Assembly: GCA_002104985.1 (NCBI GenBank)
Contig: MCGO01000127.1
Span: forward strand, 1-64,000
DNA length: 64,000 bases
Direction of reading: 5' to 3'
Origin: Rhizoclosmatium globosum
Lineage: Eukaryota; Chytridiomycota; Chytridiomycetes; Chytridiales; Chytriomycetaceae
A model generated the notes under the pieces. It had not been told where the DNA came from. It made no database searches and was given only the letters and a program-made list of their open reading frames with translations. Positions 11,405 to 21,073 of the stretch are shown in pieces; the stretch's first letter is position 1; the number at the start of each line of letters is the position of its first letter. Made by a program: the position numbers and the translations under genes.

Positions 11405-12081
11405 TCATTCATCGGATTGCTTGCGGATACATCGTCGATTGAGTCGTTGGTGCCGGAGCATTGCATCCTTTCTGTTTCACGTTCAGAGACATACCAAGGA
11501 GAACCCAGTCGCTTACCTCTTGAACTTGACTAAACACTTGTCGCATTCAAAGGAGCCGCTTTCATGGATTGTTGCATGCCGTTTGAAGTCGTGTTTCCTG
11601 GTAAACTAGAGCCACACGTTTGGTTAGTGCCAATGCAAGCATGAACAAGCCCACGTACCTCTCGCGAACAGATTCCACACGTAAAAGGTTTTAGAGAAGG
11701 ATGAGTCTGTGGTCGGCGAGGAGGACTTGTTGAGGTTGTGGACAGGGAAGAAGAAGGAGAGTTTTGGGTTGTCTCAGCCTCCGCCACCAACTCCAGACCC
11801 TGTCGCTGCTCCTGCCCAACTTGAATTGGCAGATATTCAGACATTTCTGCAGCTATCCGGAGCAAGTCCAGCACATTCGCAGGCTGTCCGGCGGCCTCGC
11901 TAGGCTCAAGTGGCTGTGCAGGAGGTGTTGGCTCTTGCTTGATGCTGCTGCCCTTTGCTTTCCATGAGGCTGCCCTTGCGTGAGATTCCTGGGTGGCAAC
12001 AGTATCCACGAATAACCTCGGCGATGTCCGTAGATTATTTGATGAAGACTTGGCTGGAGAGGCTGCCTGGTGCGATATCAT
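11405..12081 (-). CDS. Small C2H2/C2HC zinc-finger protein
   Basis: Three exons. The first (12081 to about 11660) begins MISHQAASPAKSS and is Ser/Pro/Gln-rich; an alternative in-frame ATG lies at 12162. It ends in FTCGICSRE; using acceptor GGCTCTAG continues as FTRKHDFKRHATIH and gives a perfect C2H2 spacing. The second finger is CDKCLVKFKR, then an intron, then KDAMLRHQRLNRRC, a C2HC form. The stop at 11405 follows at once. About 165-195 residues by start choice; function unknown beyond nucleic-acid binding. The gene is divergent from DYNC2I2 with only 117 bp between the two ATGs, so they may share a promoter. It sits head-behind-tail with the seven-finger gene and may be a distant relative. 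Confidence 0.7.
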
Positions 12082-12198
12082 TTCAATTCTCCTTCTTTTT
12101 TGGCCACACACGCCGCCAAATACCCACTTTGGAAATAAATCGAAGTGCCATAAAACTATCATCCATATTTATTTTCGGGAAAGTTTCTTTTACGAAAA

Positions 12199-14159
12199 TG
12201 TTTGTTGATGTTGTACCCAAACCTGTAAACGCCCCATCCACCTGGCGAAGCTCCACAAAAGCTACAGGCTTTGCCAATGACGCGACTCAAACTGATCGAA
12301 TCACTTTTGAAGATCATGGCGGAATGTCTGTGCGTCATGCGGAGAAGGAGGTTAGATTGAAGTCCCTTAAGGTTACAGCTGTCAATTTACCATCCTGTCG
12401 TCCACAGATCCAAACTGATAATACTCGTCAACGATCTTTGAAACTACTTCAGAAATACAACCATGAGAGTTTAATGGCCTTCTTGTCGCGTACAGAATCT
12501 ATCATGTCTGCAGAGCTCATGAAGAATATTAAATCCACCGCGTTTGATGGTCCGTTCTCTATAATTTCATAAGTGCTCTATGCTCAATGAAGTAATTAGG
12601 ATATTCGGTCCGCTGGGATGACAGCGTTGACACAGTCTCCTGCCTCCACACACTTTCGCATTCCCAACGCGAAGAAGACCTCTCGTGCATTCAAATCGCA
12701 TGGAACAAAACCGGAACAATGATTGGCGTCGCGTAAGTCAGTCCCCCTTCTGGCCCTTCTCCTTTCTCTCTACAACTCAATTAAAAAAGGTACGGCCACA
12801 AAGACCATGACAGCTGGTGCACCCACAAAGGCCATTTCTGTGCCTGGTCCCTAACAGTCCGCTCTCTAACCCCAGAAACAGCCTCCTTCGCTGTCGAAAC
12901 TACAACCTGTCTCACATCTATTGCGTTCCACCCAGAATCACCCAACATTGTCGCGGGAGGAACGTTCCAAGGCGAAGTACTTGTATGGAACATGAATGAA
13001 CGAGATGATCCACTCGTCATGACTTCGCGTGTGAATGAGTGGAGTCATCAAGATCCTGTTGTTAGAGTTTATTGGAGTCCTGGACAGAGAATTCAGCAAT
13101 ACGATGTATGTCCACCTTAACTCTCGCTTTTTAAACCAAACAATGAAAAACAGCTTGTGTCAACTGGAACAGACGGCAGGATCCTCCTCTGGTCCCCACA
13201 CAGCCATGACCTAAAACTCAATAAACCTAAATGTGGGGCCCACCTCTCGACAGTTAATATCCCGCAACAAGCGCTCTCTACTTTTGAAAACAAAAAGTCG
13301 TTTACGTTGGACACACCGATTGGGGTTACTTGTATTACAGGGTTTAAGGAAGATCCGGCGTCATTTGTAGTGGGAACCGAGCCGGGATTTGTATTCAAGT
13401 GCAGTCTTGCGGCAGCACCGGGATTTAACGAGGCAGGGAATGCTGGTGCGAAGAAGGGCGAGAAAGGTTTGCATTCGATCTTGGTGAAAGTAGATTCATT
13501 GTTAACTCGTCATTAAGATGTTAAACTGACGTTCGTGAATGCGATTCAAGCTGCGTTCACGCCGATTCCTCATGTCGGAGTTGTTACGGGTCTATCAACG
13601 TCGCCGTTCATGAGAGACTTGGTCTTATCTTGTGGAAGTGATGGTGTCATTCGGATGCTTCATAAAATCAAAGTAAGCTCTTTATCTTCATCATTAGGAA
13701 CTATACTTAACATATACTTTTAGACAAAAGGAATAATTGCAACATGGCAACCATCAACAACATGCTCGCCATTAACAAGCATCGCGTTTTCTCCTCACAA
13801 AGCAACAGTGTTCGCAGTCGGTAGTGCAGATGGAATGCTCTATTTCTACAACCTCGCAGTAAGACCCAACTTTATCCCCTACATCTGACTCACTTCACCC
13901 TCAGCAAAACAAGCATCTCCCAGTCCTCTCCCTCCCGGCAACCTCCAAAAGCGCCACAAATACAAAACACGTCTCTCCCGTAACCGACCTCTCGTTCAAT
14001 CCTGCGAACCCAGGGATCGTGGCTGTCGCAGATTCGGATGGGTATCTCCGGATTTTTAAGGTTATTAGTAGCTTATATGAATGTGATGGAAGGGAGGAGG
14101 CGATTTTGAATCGGGTTTTGTTTTATAGAGGGAGTGGAAAGATTGAAGACGCCGAATAA
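12199..14159 (+). CDS. DYNC2I2: Cytoplasmic dynein-2 intermediate chain 2 (WDR34 homologue)
   Basis: Subunit of the dynein-2 motor that drives retrograde intraflagellar transport. Seven or so exons with short introns. The N-terminus has a light-chain-binding-like TQTD motif (NDATQTD). It is followed by the family signature LMAFLSRTESIMSAELMKN and FDG; donor GTCCGT joined to acceptor TTAG gives FDGYSVRWDD. WD40 blades follow: IGVAYGHKDHDSW, IAFHPESPNIVAGG, EVLVWNMNERDDP, STGTDGRILLW, FVVGTEPGFVFKCSLA, LSCGSDGVIRM, FAVGSADGMLYFYNLA and VAVADSDGYLRIF. The order and the N-terminal helix fit DYNC2I2 better than DYNC2I1/WDR60. A 50-nt intron after GEK near 13466 avoids the in-frame stop at 13514-13516. 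Its presence implies that the organism builds a motile flagellum. Confidence 0.88.
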
Positions 14160-14501
14160 AGCTATACGACTTCTAGTGTTGTGCTGGAACGCGTTTTCGT
14201 TGAAAAATAAATATAGAATGAAATAAATAAAGGGGAAACTAAGAGAGAGAAGAAAGAAGTGTTTCATTGGTTGGGAACGAATGGAAACAATGGAAGGTGT
14301 AGAAAAAGAGAGCTGCAACAAAGGAATCCTCTCTGCTTCAGTCATCTACCCGATTCTATCAAGGACAGCACCAAGCTAATACTTCTCTGTACAACAATAC
14401 AGTCGTCGATTACTATTCAAACAGAGCAATCCGTTCAAACTGTCGACATATCTCTCAAAGGAATAGATCAGACGTCATCAAACTAAGTCAATAAGTCGAA
14501 T
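14160..14501 (+). other. Intergenic, no gene seen
   Basis: Spacer between DYNC2I2 and the Rap-GAP gene. It is AT-rich just after the DYNC2I2 stop (AATAAATAAATAAA-like signals at 14205-14230, suited to polyadenylation). The rest is the likely Rap-GAP promoter with no clear motif. Confidence 0.4.
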
Positions 14502-15846
14502 ATGTCAGTAGTAGTCGGAAACTCGGATTTCAGGCCGTTACAGAACAATCCAAATGCAAAGATAACTGGAGTCCATGAAAGTTTATTGCAAGAATGTGAG
14601 AAAGATATCATCTGGTACCGAGAAAACTTCTTTGGGAAACGTATGTCGATTAATATGCTCGAAACTGGCTTTTATTGATTCCTGTTCAAACCAACAGCCC
14701 ACGACAACTACCTCGCCCTCGAATCGACAAAAGGTCCCCTCGCAATCTCCGTAATCCTCGACGGAAACATCTACAAAGCCCTCGTACGTTCCATCGAGGG
14801 ATCAGAGCGCCTCACAGTCGAAGCAAGTGCAGTCCACCAATCCGCACACAGAAGAATCCTCAAACTTGGACCGAAACTCGATAATTTGATGAGCGCGTTT
14901 TCGACGGGGATTCCGGCGCGGTCTTTGACACTTGTTAAGGCTCCTGCACTTGCAAATGAGCTTTTGTCGATGGAGGAGCGGCAGGTGATTCGGAGTTATA
15001 AGTTTGGGGTTGCATATTGCATGGCTGGGCAGACTACTGAGGCGGAGATGATGTCGAATCGCCATGGTTTGTTTATTACGTTATAAGTGAAACTAGTTGG
15101 GTTTACTTTTGTTTGGCTTTTAGAAACTGCGTCGCCAGCATTTAAGTCGTTCTTGTCATTTTTGGGTGAAACAATCGAGCTGCGGGGATGGAAAGGTTAC
15201 AGAGCCGGTCTTGACGTTTCAGGAAGTACGTGATATTCACGTTTAGCGAATTTGAGCTAATGAAATCGAATAGCAAATCAAACTGGTACTCACGGTGTAT
15301 ATACTAAATGGCAAGGATATGAAATCATGTTCCACGTTTCAACGCTCCTACCATACAACGAAAAGGATAAACAACAGGTTTAGTTGTATTTTTGCCATTT
15401 TGTCAAAGAGCTTAACCTCGAAACAATAACAGCTCGAACGAAAGCGTCACCTTGGAAACGATATCGTAGTCATCGTATTTCAAGACACAGACGAACCATT
15501 CCAATTATCAACAATCACATCACACCAAAACCATATTCTCGCGTTCGTAAGACCTGAAGGTGACGGATATAGGTGAATTCTATTTAATTTTTGAGATGAG
15601 GGGATTTTGACACGTTTCTTGATTCTTGATAGGTTTGTATGTGCTGTCAAACAAGGAGTCCCAGTCTTCACACCCGAAATCCCGGATCCACCAGTTTTTG
15701 GAAAAGATGCCGTCTCTCGAGACTTTTTCTTACATACCCTAGTGAATGGAGAAAGAGCATCGTACAAGAGTGCTTCATTTGCGCCAAAGATTTCGCGTAC
15801 TCGTAGTGTATTACTGTGCGATGTTGCTAGCAAGCATATTAAGTGA
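14502..15846 (+). CDS. Rap1-type GTPase-activating protein (Rap-GAP domain)
   Basis: Stimulates GTP hydrolysis by Rap/Rsr1-type small GTPases. It begins [14 protein letters not shown] and is split by about six short introns. Family landmarks are in order: WYRENFFGK then HDNYLALE at the start of the Rap-GAP fold; [46 protein letters not shown], which carries the catalytic 'Asn thumb' (Asn of GND); and the C-terminal PDPPVFGK followed by [19 protein letters not shown]. The protein is little more than the catalytic domain, with no GoLoco or PDZ extension, so it is shorter than animal Rap1GAP or SIPA1. Likely role is control of polarity or adhesion-like signalling; that is inference. It ends SKHIK. 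Confidence 0.9.
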
Positions 15847-16451
15847 TTGATGATTGCAATGCTGGTGGATACTGTCCTGTTGTTACTCATTCGTAAGAGT
15901 ATCGTTTCCTCCACCCTTTTTTCTTCACTATTTATGTTTTTTAAGAGTTATTTCATTTTGATAAATAAATAAGGGCTAAATCATATGTAGTTGAGAACTA
16001 TCATCGTTTAAGTTTGATAAATGTTTTCCCAAATCTAGAATACTCTCAAAACGAACGTCTTCTATATTCACATAATATTCACCACAAACAGAACAAGAAA
16101 ATCACTCAAAAACGAATCCCAGGAACCTCCTTTTTCAAATCCTCACGATAATCGTAACTCAACATTGCATCATTCGAAGTTGTCAAACCAAAAATCAACT
16201 TCATCACTAATCTGTTTAGCCAATCGATAAGTTCGCTCTTGGCTGTAAACCTAGACGCCATACTTCTTGCTAAACCCGAACAAAGGTGCGCGCGAGGCAG
16301 TCGAATTTTGTTATATACTTCCAAGCCCTTCTTAAACTCTGCTGGGTTATTAAAGTGACCAAGAACGTCACCCAAAGAAGCTGCATCCTCAATGGCTTGG
16401 TTCACGCCCTGCCCATATGTCGGAGTAGTTCCATGAGCAGCATCTCCAATA

Positions 16452-16459
16452 AGAATAAC
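16452..16459. repeat. Target-site duplication of the hAT element, left copy
   Basis: AGAATAAC, identical to 21066-21073. Eight bp is the standard duplication length for hAT elements. Confidence 0.9.
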
Positions 16460-16585
16460 TAGGGATGTTTACCTGGTCGAAACCTGGTACCTGCAGGTAT
16501 GAGTCATCAGGTATACCTGGTAGGGCCGAGGGCAAACCTGCCAAGGTCAGGTATGGCCAGGTTGGGTCAGCTTAAAAACTACACT
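16460..16585. repeat. Left subterminal region of the hAT element with CAGGT/ACCTG repeats
   Basis: After the terminal TAGGGATG the words ACCTGG, CAGGTAT, ACCTGC and CAGGTT recur many times in about 110 bp in both orientations. This resembles the subterminal transposase-binding repeats of other hAT elements. Confidence 0.65.
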
Positions 16586-16764
16586 GCCACACGACGGGTT
16601 ATTGATGTACATCTAATGGTGAATTTAAGATACCATGATTGAATAAAATGAATGCTGTGAAGGTACACTTACACTTTGGTTCGGGTGGTTGGGCAGTGGT
16701 TGGGGTTGTTCACTTTTTCCTTTGCTGAAACGACTTAGGCTGGACTGCATCTCTGCCTCTAGTT

Positions 16765-17481
16765 ATGCGCCCTATCATTCAGCCAAAGCAGGCGTTTCAA
16801 GATGCATATGACAAGCAGGTTATTCTGGAGTTGCTTAAACGTTATGCAGATGATCGTGATGTGGATTTGTCTACCTGGGAGTTCATTCCAAGCAATTCAA
16901 CTCTTGCAAAGGGGAAAGACTTTGCTGCCGATGGTATCTTGACCATATTTATGGTGGACGAGAAGTTAGTCAACTCGCACAGAGACATAACAATTCTGTT
17001 GAAACAATTCCAGCGACGACACGGAACAAGTGTATCATTTAACTTTCTGGAAGCACCATTGTTTGCTGAGATGTGGCAGTGCGCATTGGCAAAGTTTGTT
17101 CCTATCTGTTTGTTCCTATTTCGCTTACATCTTTCCTCAAACTACAGGAAGCTTATTCAGCTCAACATCACAATTCCATTATACGGCCATCCGCATTGGC
17201 ATTTATGGCGTCATGTCGTTAATTGGTGTCAGCCTGTTCGAAAGATGCTTGCTTTTGAAACCCTTTCCCTTGCCCCAGTAGGACGTCAGTTCGATATAAT
17301 ACCCCGAGCTTTGAATATTTTGATGTATCGTTTGGATATAGACCTCAAGTGCTCGCTCCTTCAAGCCATTATTCACAACGTTCTTGGTTGTGGAAGTCCC
17401 ACCCAAGAGCAAACGAATGAAATACATCGACTGCGTCTGGAGGTTCAAAAATACAAGTCAAAACTCCGAAAGATAATGTAG
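16765..17481 (+). CDS. Passenger reading frame inside the hAT element, unknown function
   Basis: Uninterrupted 238-codon frame on the strand opposite the transposase, starting MRPIIQPKQAFQDAYDKQ. The first 110 residues look like a globular protein (alternating charged and hydrophobic residues; STWEFIPSNSTLAKGKDFAA, DEKLVNSHRDITILLKQF). From about 17092 a GTTTGT donor and a CTACAG acceptor at about 17149 could mark an intron leading into another frame (EAYSAQHHNS), so the true protein may be spliced. The C-terminal part is helical and charged (TNEIHRLRLEVQKYKSK, coiled-coil-like). I do not recognise the family. Its upstream region is the left end of the element. It could be a second transposition protein, a captured host gene, or a chance frame; the length and composition favour a real protein. 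Confidence 0.45.
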   Translation: MRPIIQPKQAFQDAYDKQVILELLKRYADDRDVDLSTWEFIPSNSTLAKGKDFAADGILTIFMVDEKLVNSHRDITILLKQFQRRHGTSVSFNFLEAPLFAEMWQCALAKFVPICLFLFRLHLSSNYRKLIQLNITIPLYGHPHWHLWRHVVNWCQPVRKMLAFETLSLAPVGRQFDIIPRALNILMYRLDIDLKCSLLQAIIHNVLGCGSPTQEQTNEIHRLRLEVQKYKSKLRKIM

Positions 17482-17616
17482 CTTTTAATAAAGAATCATG
17501 ATACAAACCTCTTTGAGATGGACTTCATTCGAAAGGACGGCATGCTCACCCTTGAAAAAGACTTCAAAGTTTCATCTCAGGTACATACTGCACGTTGTAT
17601 AAAATCAGCGTTTCAG

Positions 17617-18180
17617 AACCAAAGGTTGATGAAAAAGCATTCACCAATCTTTCAATGGACTTTGCACACGTCTCGAGCAGCACACAAGAGTCGGAAAGAG
17701 CTCGAATTTTACGCAGTCAATGAAGTTGTAAATAAAAAGCTGTTTGTAAATTTCGAGCTGATGGCGTCAATGTTTGGAGTATGTACAGCTGTTTACTCCC
17801 ACGAAAGCTCCAATTATGTCCGTGATCGCTGACTTTAAGAAATACACACCAGATAAACTCAATACAATTAAGATCGCGGATACCGTGCTTATGGCAATCC
17901 TTTGTGAATATAACCTGTGTGAATAGTGAAACTGAACCAAAGGTTGATGAAAAAGCGTTCACCAATCTTTCAATGGACTTTGCACACGTCTCGAGCAGCA
18001 CACAAGAGTCGGAAAGAGCTCGAATTTTACACGGTCAATGAAGTTGTAAATAAAAAGCTGTTTGTAAATTTCGAGCTGATGACGTCAATGTTTGGAGTAT
18101 GTACAACTGTTCACGTACAACTGTTCACTCCCACGAAGGCTCCAATTCCATCGGCGATTGCTGACTTCAAGAGATGTCAC
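17617..18180 (+). repeat. Tandem duplication within the hAT element, 318-bp offset
   Basis: A block of about 230-240 bp starting AACCAAAGGTTGATGAAAAAGC at 17617 recurs at 17935 with few changes. Both copies keep an open frame on the plus strand (LMKKHSPIFQWTLHTSRAA, NEVVNKKLFVNFELM). The second copy has a small extra repeat of GTACAACTGTTCAC near 18105-18130. The conserved frame suggests an exon that was duplicated, possibly the 3' part of the passenger gene at 16765. Confidence 0.75.
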
Positions 18181-18361
18181 AGAGAGTCTCATTTTGATAA
18201 GCTGATCATATTATGACAAGAAATACACGTCAGACAATTAAAATAGGGAATTCAACACTTAGAATAGTCTTTCAGTCTTTGGCAAAACACATGTGAGTTT
18301 GACCTTCATCAAATTATCAATTGAATGTGGTTTATTTAAACTTTCAATTCGAATATAATAG

Positions 18362-20906
18362 TTAACTGTCACGAGATCTGGACTCGATGTCGCCGTACTG
18401 CCTCAAGCAAACCTTTGAAACTTCTTTTGTAACAAATGATACCATCCCAGATTCATACCAGTTATGTGTGCAAATTAATGCTTGTGCAGTCTCAGGTGTT
18501 AATCGATTACGCTTGCTTGATATAATATTCCCCGCATCAGAGAAGAGCCGCTCAGACGGAACAGATGAACCAGGGATAGCCAAGAAATCAACTGCCATTT
18601 TCCAGAGCCGTGGATAGACGGCTTTATTTGCTTCCCACCATTTAAGAGCATCCACGTTCTCAACTTGCCCGACTTTTAAATACCTATTTGAATTCAATTA
18701 AAGGGAGAATTGCAGATTTCAGCTTACTCTTCTAGCTCATCCTTGATTGATCCTCCCCTCAAATGAGATCCTCGTTTGCGTTTTGGAGCACCCAGAACCG
18801 GCATGAACTGCTGGTAATTTCGGTCTAGCCCGCCACGACCCACATCGGGAGATTCATTTAATTGGGGTTCATGTTGGACTTCCTCTCCAACAGTGGCGTA
18901 TTTTGCCTTCCACAATTCACGTGCACGATTTAAGAATTCATTATCGAACTTTTCCTTTGCCAATCGCTGCTTTTCCGACTCGTGCAGATTCATTGTTTCC
19001 GAATCTTTATCCAGCTCATCCAACTGCCTGTCTAAAAAGTAGGCAATATTGTACCTTGGATTTAAAGTTGTTGCAATCGACAGGAAAGGAGAAGCATTGC
19101 TCCAATATTTCTGAAGTTTCACATCAAAGCGGCTTAAGCCCAAGAGAATTCGACGTTGTACTGTTTCACCATACTTTGGCAAGAACGCTGAAGCCTTGCA
19201 AAACTTGGTGAATTGGTCTGTTGTTGAAATTGTGAGAGGAGATTTCTGGCTTAAATACAACGAACCAAGATGCTCAAATAGCAATGTATACGTGGGAATA
19301 ACATCTGATGACGTGATGTAATTATTGCCCATGAGATGAACAGCAGTTGCCTTGACTGGACCAAGGAATCTCTGAATGACAGCTAATTCATCCCATTCTT
19401 TTCTTGTCAACTCGAAGTTTTGAAACGCATCCTCTTCCATTAATTTCGAAATTGCATCTCTCAAAAGCAGGGCTCGATCAATCATATCGAAGGTTGAATA
19501 CCAACGAGTTGCGACATCTAAGACTAGCATCAAAAATTCCTTTTCAGAATGGCCTGTCTGAACCCAAGCTTGCTGGAGTGCCTCAATACGTTGTGGAGAA
19601 TCTTTCACAGCAACAATAAAATCATGAAGCTTTGTGATGGAGCCATTTTCCACGCGCATTACATCCAAGAAGTCTGAAAAATATGTATGAATTTATAATA
19701 AATGCTGTTTCAAACGTACCTTGAACAGCCAAATCAACAACATGAGCCCAGCATCGAATATGAATCTCCTGTTTGATTTGAGTTTCATCAACTGACTCCT
19801 TCTCAATCTGTTGCACCAGCTCCGCGACCAAATTTTCAACCATTGTAGAGTTATTGCTCGCATTATCAGACGTAACTGTGAAGAATCGATTCCAGATTCC
19901 ATTCTCAACAAGAATGCTTTTGACTTTCTTTGCAAGGTTTGCGCCACTGTGATTTCCAGAAAGCGGCACAATGTCGAGAACACAGGCTTTTATCTCAAAC
20001 TTATGAATATAATGCGCAGTAACCCCAAGATACGCAGTTTTCTTGTCAGCAGAAGTCCAAACGTCCAATGTTATGCACACCTGAGGTCAATTAGTCAATG
20101 TTTGTCAAAACCGTTTCCTATACCTGTGAATCACATGTTGTTAAGGTGTTTCGAACTTTCTCTCTTCCATTTCGAAATAATTCTTTCACGTACAAAGTCA
20201 TTGTGGAACGAACTGGTAGTTTCAAGTCTGGTCGAAGGTCCGCCATCATTTCTCGAAACCCGCGATTTTCTGAGACTGAAAGAGGGGCCATATCCAAAAT
20301 GATGTGCTTGCCGATGGCTTCTTTCACAGCCATGGGACTCATTTTGAAGTTGTCCTGCACCAAGTTAAGGTCGAACTGTAACGCTTAATATCTTACATCA
20401 ATTTTAAGGGCAACATCGCTTCCAAGCTTAGTCTGCGTCTTAACTTCACCAAAGATGGCTTTCTTCTGAGGTGAAGTCATTCCGTTTACAATCGACTTAT
20501 GGCAGCTGGTTAGGTGCGACTTCAAATTGACAAGAGAACCGCTATTATCTGTCTTTTGTGCCCAGCTACATGCGATTCCTGTCCTACCCTCACTATAAGC
20601 AGTGCAGATGTCGTATTTTGATTTTATCTGCAGGTGACAGGTTCCTATAATCTCTATTCTCCTGAAGAACTTCTCTTCCCAAACAGCATGCTTGGGACTT
20701 TTGTCTGGGGTTACATCCTTGAATTGAGACTTTGTAAGGCTGTAGTCGACTCTTTTTGCTCGATTGTTGACATCTGGCAGTTGAAACCGGAGTACCACTC
20801 GTTCGTCGGAGGTGGGTGCACTTCCACCACTACTTGGACTTGATGACCAAATCAAGCGTTTCTGCCTCTTTGGAGGAGTTTGAAACAGGTCTGTCATAAT
20901 ATTCAC
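18362..20906 (-). CDS. hAT transposase
   Basis: Cut-and-paste transposase with five exons. The start is MNIMTDLFQTPPKRQ (20906; a second ATG at 20897). Exon 1 to 20397 carries a BED-type zinc finger (CSWAQKTDNSGSLVNLKSH followed by CHK). Splices join KID to DNFKMSPMAVKEAI, then DSQ to VCITLDVWTSADKKTAYLGV with the first catalytic Asp. TSDNASNN carries the second. CWAHVVDLAVQ is the conserved CxxH-type motif, then DFLDVMRVEN. The final exon holds the hAT dimerisation domain (WWEANKAVYPRLWKMAVDFL, PSERLFSDAGNIISSKRNRL). Every exon is open and all splice sites are canonical, so the gene could still be active. It lies wholly within the inverted repeats at 16460 and 21065. Confidence 0.92.
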
Positions 20907-20974
20907 CGTGAAAGTTGAAAGTTGAAAAAAAGAAAATCACCCGCACCCCTCCCATCCACCCCCCCCCCCCCCTC

Positions 20975-21065
20975 CCAGGTACAGCCTGAATCGAAACCTG
21001 GTCAGGTCACGTGACCAGGTAAACCTGGTCCTGAACAGGTATCAGGTACCGAATCGCCATCCCTA
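20975..21065. repeat. Right subterminal region of the hAT element
   Basis: Words CAGGTA, ACCTGG, CAGGTCACGTGACC and CAGGTATCAGGTACC are packed into about 85 bp before the terminal CATCCCTA, mirroring the left end. GGTCACGTGACC (21005-21016) is a 12-bp palindrome. Confidence 0.65.
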
Positions 21066-21073
21066 AGAATAAC
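21066..21073. repeat. Target-site duplication of the hAT element, right copy
   Basis: AGAATAAC, identical to 16452-16459. Confidence 0.9.

Larger units (their letters stand above)
16460..21065 (-). mobile_element. hAT-superfamily DNA transposon, about 4.6 kb, apparently complete
   Basis: It begins TAGGGATG and ends CATCCCTA, perfect 8-bp terminal inverted repeats, flanked by identical AGAATAAC target duplications. Inside lie a multi-exon transposase on the minus strand (18362-20906), a 238-codon reading frame on the plus strand (16765-17481), and a tandem duplication (17617-18180). Both ends are rich in CCTGG/CAGGT words, probable transposase-binding sites. A run of 14 C at 20959-20972 lies just inside the right end. 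The perfect target duplication and open transposase suggest a recent insertion. Confidence 0.93.
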
